Shown here piece after piece: positions 45,954 to 54,868 of a stretch of DNA of 64,000 bases. The translations under genes were made by a program, and so were the position numbers. The DNA is taken from assembly GCF_005434915.1 (NCBI RefSeq), contig NZ_SKCG01000001.1, positions 1,240,001-1,304,000 of the forward strand. The letters run 5' to 3'. Within the stretch, counting starts at the first letter, position 1. Each line of letters begins with the position of its first letter. This DNA is from Aurantiacibacter suaedae (lineage in GTDB: Bacteria; Pseudomonadota; Alphaproteobacteria; Sphingomonadales; Sphingomonadaceae). The notes under the pieces are model-generated. The model was not told the origin of the DNA. It did not search any database and saw nothing but the letters and a program-made list of their open reading frames with translations.

Positions 45954-46541
45954 TTGTTCAACTATTACATCCAGAAGTGGGTTATCGCTCGCCGGTTTGA
46001 GAAAACCGATCGCGGCTTTCTCTACAGGAGGAGGCCCGACCTTCCTGGAATAATGTTGACCGATGATGAGCGCCGAGAAACTATCCGCGTATTTCGTCGT
46101 CGCTATTGGAGATTTTGGCTTCGCATTTTTGCGATCATGATGGCGACCTTTTTTGCGCTCGCGATTGCGGCAGTTATCTTTAGACTTGACGAGACGTTCC
46201 TAATTCTTGCTCTCTTCGTCCTCGCAAGTGTTATGATTGCCTTTGTTCTCAAAGAACAGCGCGAGTGGTCGCTAATTCCAGAAGAGCAATTTGCGGATCG
46301 CCCGCGTATAGCGTCCGACCTACCGACCGGTGGTTGGCTAGTGCGTAACCAGAACTTGGCACGACGGCGATCTTGGCCAGTCAATATCGGCCTCATCGGG
46401 TTATACGGATTTGCGCTTTGGTTTTTGGCCCCACGGTCGCTAGAAGCTGGCCTCGTCCAGTGGTTCTTCTTTGCATGTTTCGCGTTTGGCTTCTTGGCAC
46501 TGATCCATGGTGTGATAGGCAAAGCCCGGCAGCCAAGGTGA
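45954..46541 (+). CDS. Hypothetical membrane protein, atypical composition
   Basis: About 195 residues with four transmembrane helices in two pairs (roughly residues 57-75, 80-96 and 146-165, 170-187). The beginning MFNYYIQKWVIARRFEKTDR contains an aromatic and basic stretch. The sequence is noticeably AT-richer than the neighbours, suggesting acquisition. The best start is TTG at 45954 (preceded by GAG six bases upstream); an in-frame ATG at 45891 would run through the palindrome and is less likely. No family recognised. Confidence 0.62.
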   Translation: MFNYYIQKWVIARRFEKTDRGFLYRRRPDLPGIMLTDDERRETIRVFRRRYWRFWLRIFAIMMATFFALAIAAVIFRLDETFLILALFVLASVMIAFVLKEQREWSLIPEEQFADRPRIASDLPTGGWLVRNQNLARRRSWPVNIGLIGLYGFALWFLAPRSLEAGLVQWFFFACFAFGFLALIHGVIGKARQPR

Positions 46542-46683
46542 CGGCGCGGGGGCGTCTTCTTGAGCGCAAAGCGCGACAGGTCCGACGCGCGCTTCCCCAA
46601 ATTTAACTTGGCCCAATCTTCGAGTTCGTCCACGCGGCCTTAGTGAGTAAGGCCCGGAAAGCTCCCACCCGGCAAGCCACACC

Positions 46684-47319
46684 ATGACTGTTCTCTTCCG
46701 CCTCGATGCCGATGCTCGCACCATCGCCCGCCATTTCGGCGCTTACAGCGGCAATGACCCATGGGCGGGCGGCCATGTCGCGCCCGGAGCCTTCGCGCCG
46801 GTCATCACCGAGGGACGCGAGTTCATCGCCGGGCCGGGCGCGGCGCGGCAAACGCGGCGTATGGTGCCGCGACTGTGGGGTGTCCCGCCTCCGCCTTCAG
46901 CGAGCTACAATGCGCGGCCCGTGCTCAGCGTCGCCAATCCCGATAGCCCGTTCTGGATCGGCAACCTGCGCAACCGCGAATTCCGCTGCCTCGTGCCTGC
47001 GACCAACTTCATGGTCTGGGGCGCGGGGACCGACTACGAAGGCCGCCGCCTGCGCCACTGGCTTGCGCCCGAGGGCGAGACGCTGTTCGCCTTTGCCGGA
47101 GTGTGGAAGGATAGCGAGGTGCCAAGCTTCGCGCTTATCACCCGCCCCGCCAGCCCCGAAGTCCGCGCGCTTGGCGCTGAACGGATGCCACTGGTGCTGC
47201 CGGGGCACGAGAAAGCCTATGCGCTGTGGCTGCGCGGCGGGTGGGACAGGGCCTCTTCGCTGCTAGAAACCGATCCCGAAGCTCCCTTGCGCGAGCTGAG
47301 CCCAAGCGACCGGGGCTAG
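46684..47319 (+). CDS. SRAP (YedK/HMCES)-like protein lacking catalytic residues
   Basis: A 211-residue member of the SRAP family, whose active members crosslink to abasic DNA through Cys2. The fold features remain: SASYNARPVLSV (Asn76), REFRCLVPATNFMVW, ETLFAFAGVWKDSEVPSFAL and ALGAERMPLVL. But residue 2 is Thr, the Glu of the PADGFYEW motif is Val111 (NFMVW), and the His of HDRMP is Ala165 (AERMP). So the nucleophile and its helpers are absent; it could bind DNA without reacting. There is no alternative upstream start providing a Cys2. Family name is from alignment by eye. Confidence 0.78.
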   Translation: MTVLFRLDADARTIARHFGAYSGNDPWAGGHVAPGAFAPVITEGREFIAGPGAARQTRRMVPRLWGVPPPPSASYNARPVLSVANPDSPFWIGNLRNREFRCLVPATNFMVWGAGTDYEGRRLRHWLAPEGETLFAFAGVWKDSEVPSFALITRPASPEVRALGAERMPLVLPGHEKAYALWLRGGWDRASSLLETDPEAPLRELSPSDRG

Positions 47320-47400
47320 TAGGACTGCGGCCATTGCCAGCAGCGCCCCTCGCGCTATGACCGTTGCTAACACCTGAAACCGGAAATCGAGGACGACCCC

Positions 47401-49446
47401 ATGCTTCTCCGCCGTGCCGCCCTTCTGCTGTCGCTCCCGCTTGCTGCGGGCGTGGCCCTGCCCACCGCCCTCGCCGCCCGCCCGATGACGCCGCAGGACG
47501 TCGCCCGCATCGAGTACACGGCGGGGATCGCGATTTCGCGCGATGGCACCAACATCGCCTACACCACACTCTCGCGCCCCGACGTCACCAAGGGCGAGGA
47601 GAACGGCAGCGCGCGGCAGGAGCTGTTCCTCGCCAATGCGCCGATGCAGGGGCGCGCCTGGCTGCCCGAGGGGATGGAAGTCTCGCGGATCGGGTTCACC
47701 CCCGATGGCGCGATGGTCACCTTCCTGTGGAGCGCAGAGGACGAAAAGCGCGCGCTGTGGGGCGTACCGGTGAATGGTGGGCCTTATCGCAAGCTGGCCG
47801 AAATCGACGGTGCCAATGTCACGTCCTATTCCTTCGCGCCTTCGGGCAGCGAGGTTTACCTGATCGCCGCCCCCGCCAAGGACGAAGAGCGCGAAACCGA
47901 ATCCGAGGCCGGGTTCAATTCTCGCGTCTACGAAGAAGAGCTGCACACTGCGCGGGTGTTCGTGGCGAGCCTCGGCCAGGAAATCGATGCCGAACCGCGC
48001 CAGCTTGAGCTTCCGGGCGAGGTCTATAGCTTCGAGGTCGCCCCCAATGGCGAGTTCGCGGTGTTTACCTCTGCCCCCACCCCGCTGGTGGATGATCAAT
48101 ATACCAACCTGCGCGCCAATATCCTCAACCTGTTCGACCAGAGCGTCGTGAGGGTGGAGACTCCCGGCAAGCTCGGCGACATCGAGATTTCGCCCGATTC
48201 GCGCCAGCTGTCGATGATCGCGGCGGTCGATGAGAACGACCCGGCGGCGACCACGCTGTACCTCGTCGATGCCACCACCGGCGAATTCACTGCCCTCAAC
48301 GAGGGCGCGCCCGAGGCAGCGGTCGATGCCGAATGGATGGCCGACGGACGGCTCGCCAGCGTGATCCATGTCGGCGCGCAGTCAGTGCTGCGTTACTATT
48401 CGGACAGCGGCGAGGTGCTCGGCAATGTCGATCCGGGCGAGCTGATCCTGACCGGGCTCGATCAGGGCGGCAATATCCTGATCGCCACGGCCAATTCGCC
48501 CGCGCACCCGAGCGAGCTGTTCGTCGCCTCGCGCGGCGGGTTGGAGCGCTGGACACAGCACAACCCGTGGCTGTCGGAAATCGACTTCGGCAACCAGCGC
48601 ACGCTTACCTATACAGCGCGCGACGGGCAGGAGATCGAGGGCATTCTGATCGAGCCGGTGGGCGAGCCTCCGCTGGGCGGATCGCCGCTGATCCTCGATG
48701 TCCACGGCGGCCCGGAATCGCACGAGAGCAACGGCTGGGTGAGCAGCTACTCCAGTCCCGGACAGGTCGCGGCAGGCCAGGGCTATGCGGTGTTCCTGCC
48801 CAACTATCGCGGCTCGACTGGCTATGGCACCGCCTTTTCCAAGCAGCATCAGGCCGATGCCGCGGGCAAGGAGTTCGACGATCTGGTCGACGCCAAGCGC
48901 GCGCTGGTCGAGCAGCTTGTGGCCGATGAAGACCGGGTTGGCGTGACCGGCGGCTCCTACGGCGGCTACGCCACCGCGTGGAGTTCAACGCGCTATTCGG
49001 AAGAATTTGCCGCTGGCGTCATGTTCGTTGGCATTTCCAACCTACTTTCCAAGCTTGGCACCACCGATATTCCGAACGAGGAATTCCTCGTTCACGCCCG
49101 CGCGCAGCCCTGGGACAATTACGAGTTCACCATCGAGCGCAGCCCGGTCACCTATGCCGGACAGGCCGAAACCCCGCTGCTGATCCTGCACGGCGAGGAT
49201 GATCCGCGCGTCAGCCCGACGCAGAGCCTTGATCTTTATCGCAACATCAAGATCCGCAAGCCGGAAACCCCGCTGCGGCTGGTGTGGTATCCGGGCGAAG
49301 GCCACGGCAACGCAATGGCGGCCGCGCGATACGACTATAACCTGCGCATGATGGAATGGTTCGAAACTTTTCTCAAGACAGGTGACCGCACCGCGGAAGT
49401 GCCTTCGCCCCGTCCCGATCTGATGATCGAAAAGGACGAGGAATAA
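47401..49446 (+). CDS. S9 family serine peptidase (prolyl oligopeptidase type)
   Basis: A 681-residue exported peptidase: signal MLLRRAALLLSLPLAAGVAL (to AAR), a beta-propeller (about 35-420), then an alpha/beta-hydrolase domain with the nucleophile Ser in VGVTGGSYGGYATAWS, Asp in LHGEDDPRVSP and His in PGEGHGNAMAAA. It cleaves short peptides, perhaps scavenging them in the periplasm. Alone in its direction, followed by a hairpin. Confidence 0.95.
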   Translation: MLLRRAALLLSLPLAAGVALPTALAARPMTPQDVARIEYTAGIAISRDGTNIAYTTLSRPDVTKGEENGSARQELFLANAPMQGRAWLPEGMEVSRIGFTPDGAMVTFLWSAEDEKRALWGVPVNGGPYRKLAEIDGANVTSYSFAPSGSEVYLIAAPAKDEERETESEAGFNSRVYEEELHTARVFVASLGQEIDAEPRQLELPGEVYSFEVAPNGEFAVFTSAPTPLVDDQYTNLRANILNLFDQSVVRVETPGKLGDIEISPDSRQLSMIAAVDENDPAATTLYLVDATTGEFTALNEGAPEAAVDAEWMADGRLASVIHVGAQSVLRYYSDSGEVLGNVDPGELILTGLDQGGNILIATANSPAHPSELFVASRGGLERWTQHNPWLSEIDFGNQRTLTYTARDGQEIEGILIEPVGEPPLGGSPLILDVHGGPESHESNGWVSSYSSPGQVAAGQGYAVFLPNYRGSTGYGTAFSKQHQADAAGKEFDDLVDAKRALVEQLVADEDRVGVTGGSYGGYATAWSSTRYSEEFAAGVMFVGISNLLSKLGTTDIPNEEFLVHARAQPWDNYEFTIERSPVTYAGQAETPLLILHGEDDPRVSPTQSLDLYRNIKIRKPETPLRLVWYPGEGHGNAMAAARYDYNLRMMEWFETFLKTGDRTAEVPSPRPDLMIEKDEE

Positions 49447-49452
49447 TAAGGC

Positions 49453-49482
49453 GCTGGCGCCAGCCCGAAGCTGGCGCCAGCC
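49453..49482. terminator. Long inverted repeat between S9 peptidase and mipA
   Basis: GCTGGCGCCAGC (49453-49464) is repeated as GCTGGCGCCAGC (49471-49482), separated by six bases. The element is self-complementary, so it forms a 12-bp stem with a short loop (or two internal palindromes). It lies between convergent genes; no clear T-run follows, so the terminator role is probable rather than certain. Confidence 0.55.
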
Positions 49483-49489
49483 GCCAAGG

Positions 49490-50374
49490 TCAGAAGGTGT
49501 AGCCGACCCCGAAAGCGCCGAAGAACTGGTCTTTCGAACCGCGCACGCTGGTAAATGGCGTATCCGCCGCATCGCCAAGCACGCGCGAATAGCCGCCCAC
49601 CACGACCAGCGCGAAGCCGCCATTGGTAAGGTCGCCGTCGAGATCGATGCCGGTCAGCAGCGTTGCGCCGGCGCGGGTGAAACCACCGCCAGTAGGCTGG
49701 AACTCGGGCAGTTCGCCCCCGGTCGCGAGGCTCTGCTCGGGGCTGACAGCGAAGTAGTAGTCATGGAACTTCGCGTCGGCATATTCGGTGGACAGCGATA
49801 GGCTCGCCACCATTCCTCGGCTGAGCGGAGTGAAATAAGTAACCGAGGGGCTTACCACGAAGCCCTTGTGAGCGCCGTTGATATCCCATGCGGCATCGGT
49901 GCTGAAGCTCAGGCTGTCGTAGCCGTGAAGCACCTTGTTGATGGTCACGCCCGCCGTGGGGCCGACTTCGATCGCCTTGTCGAGCTTGCCAAGGCTAGCC
50001 ACGACTTCGTCCTCGATCTGGGAGTTGCGATTGGCGCGCAGCCGCCCAACGACCCCGAGATCGAAACCGACCTTGCCGTCGCCATCGGGGACGAAATCGA
50101 GCGCGAGCCCGCCGCCGCGCGGAGATATCCCCACCCCGCCAAGCGAGCCCTGCACAATCGGCAGCGGCGTAAAAACGTAATCGTCCGAGCCAAGGTAGCT
50201 CGGGTTCACCACCACGCCCACGCCCACCGAGAGGTAGTCGCCGGAAAAGGCCGTATCGCTCAAATCGATTTGGTCGTCGCTGTCCTGCGCGCTGGCGCCG
50301 GCCGACAGCAGAGCGGCAGCGGCAAGAGCAAGGCTGGCCTTGAGCGAACCGGCCTTGAGTGAATAACTGGACAT
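49490..50374 (-). CDS. MipA/OmpV family outer-membrane protein
   Basis: A 294-residue protein with a signal peptide (about 1-30, to ASA) and alternating beta strands throughout, ending in an aromatic residue (GAFGVGYTF), as in outer-membrane barrels. It has FSGDYLSVGVGVVVNPSYLG, VFTPLPIVQGSLGGVGISPR and the closing GSKDQFFGAFGVGYTF of MipA/OmpV. Some members bind scaffold proteins of the murein machinery. It is convergent with the S9 gene and divergent from crtY. Confidence 0.93.
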   Translation of the reverse strand: MSSYSLKAGSLKASLALAAAALLSAGASAQDSDDQIDLSDTAFSGDYLSVGVGVVVNPSYLGSDDYVFTPLPIVQGSLGGVGISPRGGGLALDFVPDGDGKVGFDLGVVGRLRANRNSQIEDEVVASLGKLDKAIEVGPTAGVTINKVLHGYDSLSFSTDAAWDINGAHKGFVVSPSVTYFTPLSRGMVASLSLSTEYADAKFHDYYFAVSPEQSLATGGELPEFQPTGGGFTRAGATLLTGIDLDGDLTNGGFALVVVGGYSRVLGDAADTPFTSVRGSKDQFFGAFGVGYTF

Positions 50375-50454
50375 ATTAGGGCTCCCCGAATTTAAGGTGA
50401 AATGTTCGGCAGACCGAGTTGGTTCCTCAACGGCAATCGGCTATCGTAGTTGGG

Positions 50455-51651
50455 ATGACCGGGCAAACCTTCGATATCGCCATTGTCGGCGGAGGGCTGG
50501 CCGGAGGGCTGATCGCGCTCGCGGTGACGCAGGCACGTCCCGACTTGGCCTTGCGGCTGATCGAAGCAGGCGCGCAGCCGGGCGGCAACCATCGCTGGAG
50601 CTGGTTTGCCAGCGATCTGCCCGCAGGCGGTGAGGCCCTGCTCGCCCCCTTCAAGAAGACAGTGTGGAACGACGGCTACGATGTGCGCTTTCCCGACCAC
50701 CGCCGCCATCTCGCCAGCCGCTATTGCTCTCTGGCGAGCGAGGATTTTGCCGCCACGCTGGCCCGCGAACTGCCCGCAGGGGCGATACTGGCCGGCGCCG
50801 AAGCCGCTGCGCTCGATGCTGGCGGCGTGACACTCGAAGACGGACAGCGCATCGATGCGCGCGCCGTCATCGACTGTCGCGGCTTTGCCCCCACTGCCAA
50901 CCTGTCGGGGGGCTGGCAGGTCTTCATGGGCCGGCACCTGCGCGTTTCCCGGCCCCACGGTCTAACTGCGCCGGTGATCATGGACGCGACGGTCGCGCAG
51001 CTTGGCGGCTACCGCTTCGTCTATGTCCTGCCGCTGGGCGAGCGCGAGCTGTTCATCGAGGACACCTATTATGAGGACGAGCCCACGCTTGACCACGCCG
51101 CGCTCAGTTCCCGGCTCGATGATTACGAACGGATGCAAGGCTGGGAGGGCGAGATTCTCGGCAGCGAAACCGGCGTATTGCCCGTTATTACCGGAGGCGA
51201 TTTCTCCGCCTTCCAGGCCGAGCAGCGCATCGCGGGCGTGAGTATGGCGGGCGCGCGGGGCGGCTTTGTCCATCCGCTCACCAGCTATACCCTGCCCTTT
51301 GCCGTCGGCACCGCATTGGCCGTGGCCGCCGAGGCCGATCTGCCCGGCGAACAGCTTGCCGCACGGATCGAAGAGCGGGCACGCGAACATTGGCAGGCGA
51401 TGGGATTCTATCGCCTGCTCGGGCGGATGCTGTTCGGCGCCGCCCACCCGCAAGAGCGCTACCGCGTGTTCGAACGCTTTTATCGGCTGTCCGAAGGGTT
51501 GATCGAACGCTTCTATGCCGGGCGCTCGACGATCGCTGATCGTGCAAGAGTGCTTGCGGGCAAGCCCCCTGTTCCCATATCTCGGGCTGTCGCTGCCCTG
51601 ACACGCCCTGCCCCGCCCCTGGCGGCGCCCCAACACGAGGACTATTCATGA
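50455..51651 (+). CDS. crtY: Lycopene beta-cyclase
   Basis: Closes the ends of lycopene to beta-carotene. The 398-residue flavoprotein-like enzyme has FDIAIVGGGLAGGLIALAVT at the N-terminal nucleotide fold, ELFIEDTYYEDEPTLDHAAL and GFVHPLTSYTLPFAVGTALA, all signatures of CrtY-type cyclases. The ATG at 50455 (MTGQTFDIAIV) is the family start. Its end overlaps crtI by ATGA. First gene of the carotenoid operon, divergent from mipA. Confidence 0.96.
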   Translation: MTGQTFDIAIVGGGLAGGLIALAVTQARPDLALRLIEAGAQPGGNHRWSWFASDLPAGGEALLAPFKKTVWNDGYDVRFPDHRRHLASRYCSLASEDFAATLARELPAGAILAGAEAAALDAGGVTLEDGQRIDARAVIDCRGFAPTANLSGGWQVFMGRHLRVSRPHGLTAPVIMDATVAQLGGYRFVYVLPLGERELFIEDTYYEDEPTLDHAALSSRLDDYERMQGWEGEILGSETGVLPVITGGDFSAFQAEQRIAGVSMAGARGGFVHPLTSYTLPFAVGTALAVAAEADLPGEQLAARIEERAREHWQAMGFYRLLGRMLFGAAHPQERYRVFERFYRLSEGLIERFYAGRSTIADRARVLAGKPPVPISRAVAALTRPAPPLAAPQHEDYS

Positions 51652-53144
51652 CCCCTGCCGAAGGCCGCACCGCCTGCGTGATTGGCGCCGGTTTCGGCGG
51701 GCTCGCCCTCGCCATCCGGCTACAGAGTGCCGGGATCGCCACCACCGTGATCGAATCGCGCGACAAGCCGGGCGGGCGCGCCTATTTCTGGGAGAGGGAC
51801 GGTTTCACCTTCGATGCCGGGCCAACGGTTGTGACCGATCCCGATTGCCTGAAAGAGCTTTGGGCGCTTTCCGGGCACGACATGGCGGCCGATGTCGAGC
51901 TGATGCCGGTCATGCCGTTTTACCGGCTCAACTGGCCCGATGGCACCAACTTCGACTATTCGAACGACGAAGCCAGCCTGCGCAAGGAGATTACCAAACT
52001 CGATCCGGCTGACGTGCAGGGCTACGACCGCTTCCTCGAATATTCAGCCGGGGTGTTCGAGGAGGGCTACCTCAAGCTCGGTACCGTGCCGTTTCTCGAC
52101 TTCGGCTCGATGGTGAAGGCCGCGCCGGCGCTGATGAAGTATCAGGCCTGGCGCAGCGTCTATTCCATGGTCAGCAAGTTCATCCGCAGCGAGAAGCTGC
52201 GCGAGGCGTTGAGCTTTCACACGCTGCTGGTGGGCGGCAACCCGATGAAAACCAGCGCGATCTATGCGCTGATCCACAAGCTTGAGAAAGACGGCGGGGT
52301 GTGGTGGACGCGCGGCGGCACCAACCGCCTGATCGCCGGGATGGTCCGCCATTTCGAGCGGATCGGCGGCACAGTGAGGCTCGGCGATCCGGTCAACCGG
52401 ATCGAGACACTCGGCAAGCGGGCCAAGGGGGTTCACACCAAAAGCGGTTGGTATGGCGAATTCGACGCGGTCGCCTCGAACGCCGATATCGTCCACTCCT
52501 ACCGTGACCTTCTGGGCGACAACCATCGCGGCAAGGTGCAGGGCAAAGCTTTGGCGAAGAAGAGTTTTTCGCCCAGCCTTTTCGTGGTTCACTTCGGGGT
52601 CGAGGGAAGCTGGCCGGGCATTCCGCACCACATGATCCTGTTCGGCCCGCGCTATAAGGGCCTGCTCGACGACATCTATACCCACGGCGTGTTGCCGGAG
52701 GATTTCTCGATCTATCTCCACCACCCCACCGTGACCGATCCGAGCATGGCCCCCGAAGGCAAGAGCACCTTCTATGCGCTGGTCCCGGTGGCGCATCAGG
52801 GCAAGCTGGCGATCGACTGGTCGGTGGTGGGGCCGCAGCTGGAAAAGCGCATTCTCGACGAAGTCGGACGGCGGCTGATCCCCGACATCCACGACCGGAT
52901 CGTGACCAGTTTCCACTATGCGCCGACCGATTTCAGCCGCGATCTGAACGCCCACCTCGGCAGCGCGTTCAGCCTGGAGCCGGTGTTAACGCAAAGCGCA
53001 TGGTTCCGCGGGCATAATCGCGACGACGTGATCGAGAACTTCTACCTCGTAGGCGCGGGCACCCATCCCGGCGCAGGCATCCCCGGCGTGGTCGGCAGCG
53101 CCAAGGCGACTGCGGGGCTGATGATCGAGGATCTCACCCGATGA
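51648..53144 (+). CDS. crtI: Phytoene desaturase
   Basis: A 498-residue FAD enzyme that converts phytoene to lycopene in four steps. It has the dinucleotide motif CVIGAGFGGLALAIRLQSAG, RDKPGGRAYFWERDGFTFDAG and the C-terminal VGAGTHPGAGIPGVVGSAKA. It starts inside the crtY stop (ATGA) and its stop overlaps the LOG start (ATGA). Confidence 0.97.
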   Translation: MTPAEGRTACVIGAGFGGLALAIRLQSAGIATTVIESRDKPGGRAYFWERDGFTFDAGPTVVTDPDCLKELWALSGHDMAADVELMPVMPFYRLNWPDGTNFDYSNDEASLRKEITKLDPADVQGYDRFLEYSAGVFEEGYLKLGTVPFLDFGSMVKAAPALMKYQAWRSVYSMVSKFIRSEKLREALSFHTLLVGGNPMKTSAIYALIHKLEKDGGVWWTRGGTNRLIAGMVRHFERIGGTVRLGDPVNRIETLGKRAKGVHTKSGWYGEFDAVASNADIVHSYRDLLGDNHRGKVQGKALAKKSFSPSLFVVHFGVEGSWPGIPHHMILFGPRYKGLLDDIYTHGVLPEDFSIYLHHPTVTDPSMAPEGKSTFYALVPVAHQGKLAIDWSVVGPQLEKRILDEVGRRLIPDIHDRIVTSFHYAPTDFSRDLNAHLGSAFSLEPVLTQSAWFRGHNRDDVIENFYLVGAGTHPGAGIPGVVGSAKATAGLMIEDLTR

Positions 53145-53722
53145 AGCGGCTCGCGGTCTATTGCGGCTCTGCCACCCCAGCGGACCCGCGCTACATGGCG
53201 CTTGCCCGCGAGGTCGGCGCGAGCCTTGCACAGCGCGGGATCGGTGTCGTCTATGGCGGCGGCAAGGCTGGGCTGATGGGCGCTGTTGCGGACGGCGCGC
53301 TGAGTGCGGGCGGCGAGGTGATCGGCGTTATTCCCACAGCGCTGGTGAACCTCGAGGTGGCGCATAAGGGGCTCACCGAGTTGCAGGTGGTCGACACCAT
53401 GCATCAACGCAAGCAGGCCTTCACCGACCTGTCTGACGGCTTCGTCACCCTCCCCGGCGGCGTTGGCACGCTGGACGAACTGTGGGAAGCGATCAGCTGG
53501 GCGCAGCTGGGCTATCACTCCAAGCCGGTGGGGCTGCTCAACGTCTTCGGCTACTATGACGGGCTGCTCGCCTTCAACGCCCATATGGCCGAGGTCGGCT
53601 TCGTCCGCAGCGCGCACCGCGAGATACTGATTTCCGCCGAGACGCTCGAAGGCTTGCTGGCGAAGATGGCCTCTTTCACCCCCGCCAAGACGGTGGTGGA
53701 GATGCGGGTGGACGACCTATGA
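53141..53722 (+). CDS. LOG family protein (TIGR00730; cytokinin riboside 5'-monophosphate phosphoribohydrolase-like)
   Basis: A 193-residue Rossmann enzyme that cleaves the N-glycosidic bond of nucleoside 5'-monophosphates. The signatures are complete: VYGGGKAGLMGAVADGALSA and TLPGGVGTLDELWEAISWAQ (PGGxGTxxE with catalytic Glu). It is inserted between crtI and crtB, with ATGA overlaps at both ends, so its expression is tied to carotenoid synthesis. Whether it makes free cytokinin-like bases or purges nucleotides is unknown. Confidence 0.95.
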   Translation: MKRLAVYCGSATPADPRYMALAREVGASLAQRGIGVVYGGGKAGLMGAVADGALSAGGEVIGVIPTALVNLEVAHKGLTELQVVDTMHQRKQAFTDLSDGFVTLPGGVGTLDELWEAISWAQLGYHSKPVGLLNVFGYYDGLLAFNAHMAEVGFVRSAHREILISAETLEGLLAKMASFTPAKTVVEMRVDDL

Positions 53723-54804
53723 AGCGCATCGCTCCTCGCCCGCTGGTTGCCAGCCTCGTGGTCAACCAGCCCTATCGCTCGGCCGGCGGCGGGCGCAGCC
53801 GCGCGGCGCTGGTCAAGCGTTCTGCTGAATCCATCGCGCTGGGCTCGAAGAGTTTTGCAAGCGCCTCGCTGCTGTTCGACAAGCCCACGCGCGAACGCGC
53901 GCACCTGCTCTACGCCTGGTGCCGCCGCTGCGACGACATCGCCGACGGGCAGGATCACGGCGGCCCGCTCAGCATCGACGAGAAGCAGGGCCACGACCGG
54001 GTCGAGGCGATCCGCATCCTCACCCACCGCGCGCTTGATGGTCAGCCGACCTCCGACCTTGCCTTCGACGCCTTGGGGCTGGTGGCTTCCGAATGCGGGC
54101 TGACGCAGGCGATGTGCGACGACGTGATCGACGGCTTCGCGCTCGATGCCGAGGGCTGGCGCCCGCGCACCGAAGCCGATCTGATGCGCTATTGCTATCA
54201 CGTGGCAGGCGCTGTGGGCGTTATGATGGCCAAGGTTATGGGTGTGCCCGACAGCGAGGAGGACACGCTTGACCGCGCCTGCGACCTTGGCCTCGCGTTC
54301 CAGCTCAGCAATATCGCGCGCGACCTGTCCGAAGACGATGCCGTGGGCCGCTGCTACCTTCCCGTAGAGTGGCTGGTGGAGATGGATATTCCGCCCGGCC
54401 AGCACATGAAACCGATGTACCGCGACAAGCTCGTCACGCTGGCGCGGCGGCTGGTGCATCTGGCCGAACAGCACGAGGCAGCGGCGCGGTTGGGCGCGCG
54501 GCACCTGCTCTTTCGCCAGCGCTGGGCGGTACTGGCGGCGACGAACATCTATGGCGCAATCGGGCGCAAGGTGGTGGAGCAGGCGGAGCTTGCCTGGGAT
54601 CACCGGGTTCGCACCAGCAAGCTGGAAAAGCTCGGCCATATCCTGTCGGCGCTCAAGGAAGCGCGCCTTGGTGCCTGGCCGCCGAGTGAAATGCCCCGCT
54701 GGACGCGCGGCGAACTGATGGTGCGCGCCCGCATGGCAGGCAAGCCAGCCGATGTGAAGTACACCCCGCTGCGCGACGAGGATGTGCGCAAGAAAGAGGA
54801 TTGA
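53719..54804 (+). CDS. crtB: Phytoene synthase
   Basis: Condenses two GGPP to phytoene, the first committed step of C40 carotenoids. The 361 residues have both Asp-rich motifs: YAWCRRCDDIADGQD (first) and FQLSNIARDLSEDDAVGRCY (second), plus YCYHVAGAVGVMMAKVMG. The N-terminal 30 residues are longer than usual. It starts within the LOG stop (ATGA) and is the last gene of the operon. crtE is not adjacent, so GGPP is supplied from elsewhere. Confidence 0.97.
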   Translation: MKRIAPRPLVASLVVNQPYRSAGGGRSRAALVKRSAESIALGSKSFASASLLFDKPTRERAHLLYAWCRRCDDIADGQDHGGPLSIDEKQGHDRVEAIRILTHRALDGQPTSDLAFDALGLVASECGLTQAMCDDVIDGFALDAEGWRPRTEADLMRYCYHVAGAVGVMMAKVMGVPDSEEDTLDRACDLGLAFQLSNIARDLSEDDAVGRCYLPVEWLVEMDIPPGQHMKPMYRDKLVTLARRLVHLAEQHEAAARLGARHLLFRQRWAVLAATNIYGAIGRKVVEQAELAWDHRVRTSKLEKLGHILSALKEARLGAWPPSEMPRWTRGELMVRARMAGKPADVKYTPLRDEDVRKKED

Positions 54805-54868
54805 GATCCCGCTCGCCCTGAGCGGCCCCATTCTCCCGGCTCCGCTCAGGACGATCGGGTGCGGGATC
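54805..54868. terminator. Nested inverted repeat between crtB and glpD
   Basis: Outer arms GATCCCGC/GCGGGATC (54805-54812 and 54861-54868) enclose inner arms CCTGAGCGG/CCGCTCAGG (54817-54825 and 54842-54850). It fills the whole gap between two convergent genes and may terminate both. The inner motif resembles the CCTGAGC/GCTCAGG repeats common in sphingomonads. Confidence 0.6.
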
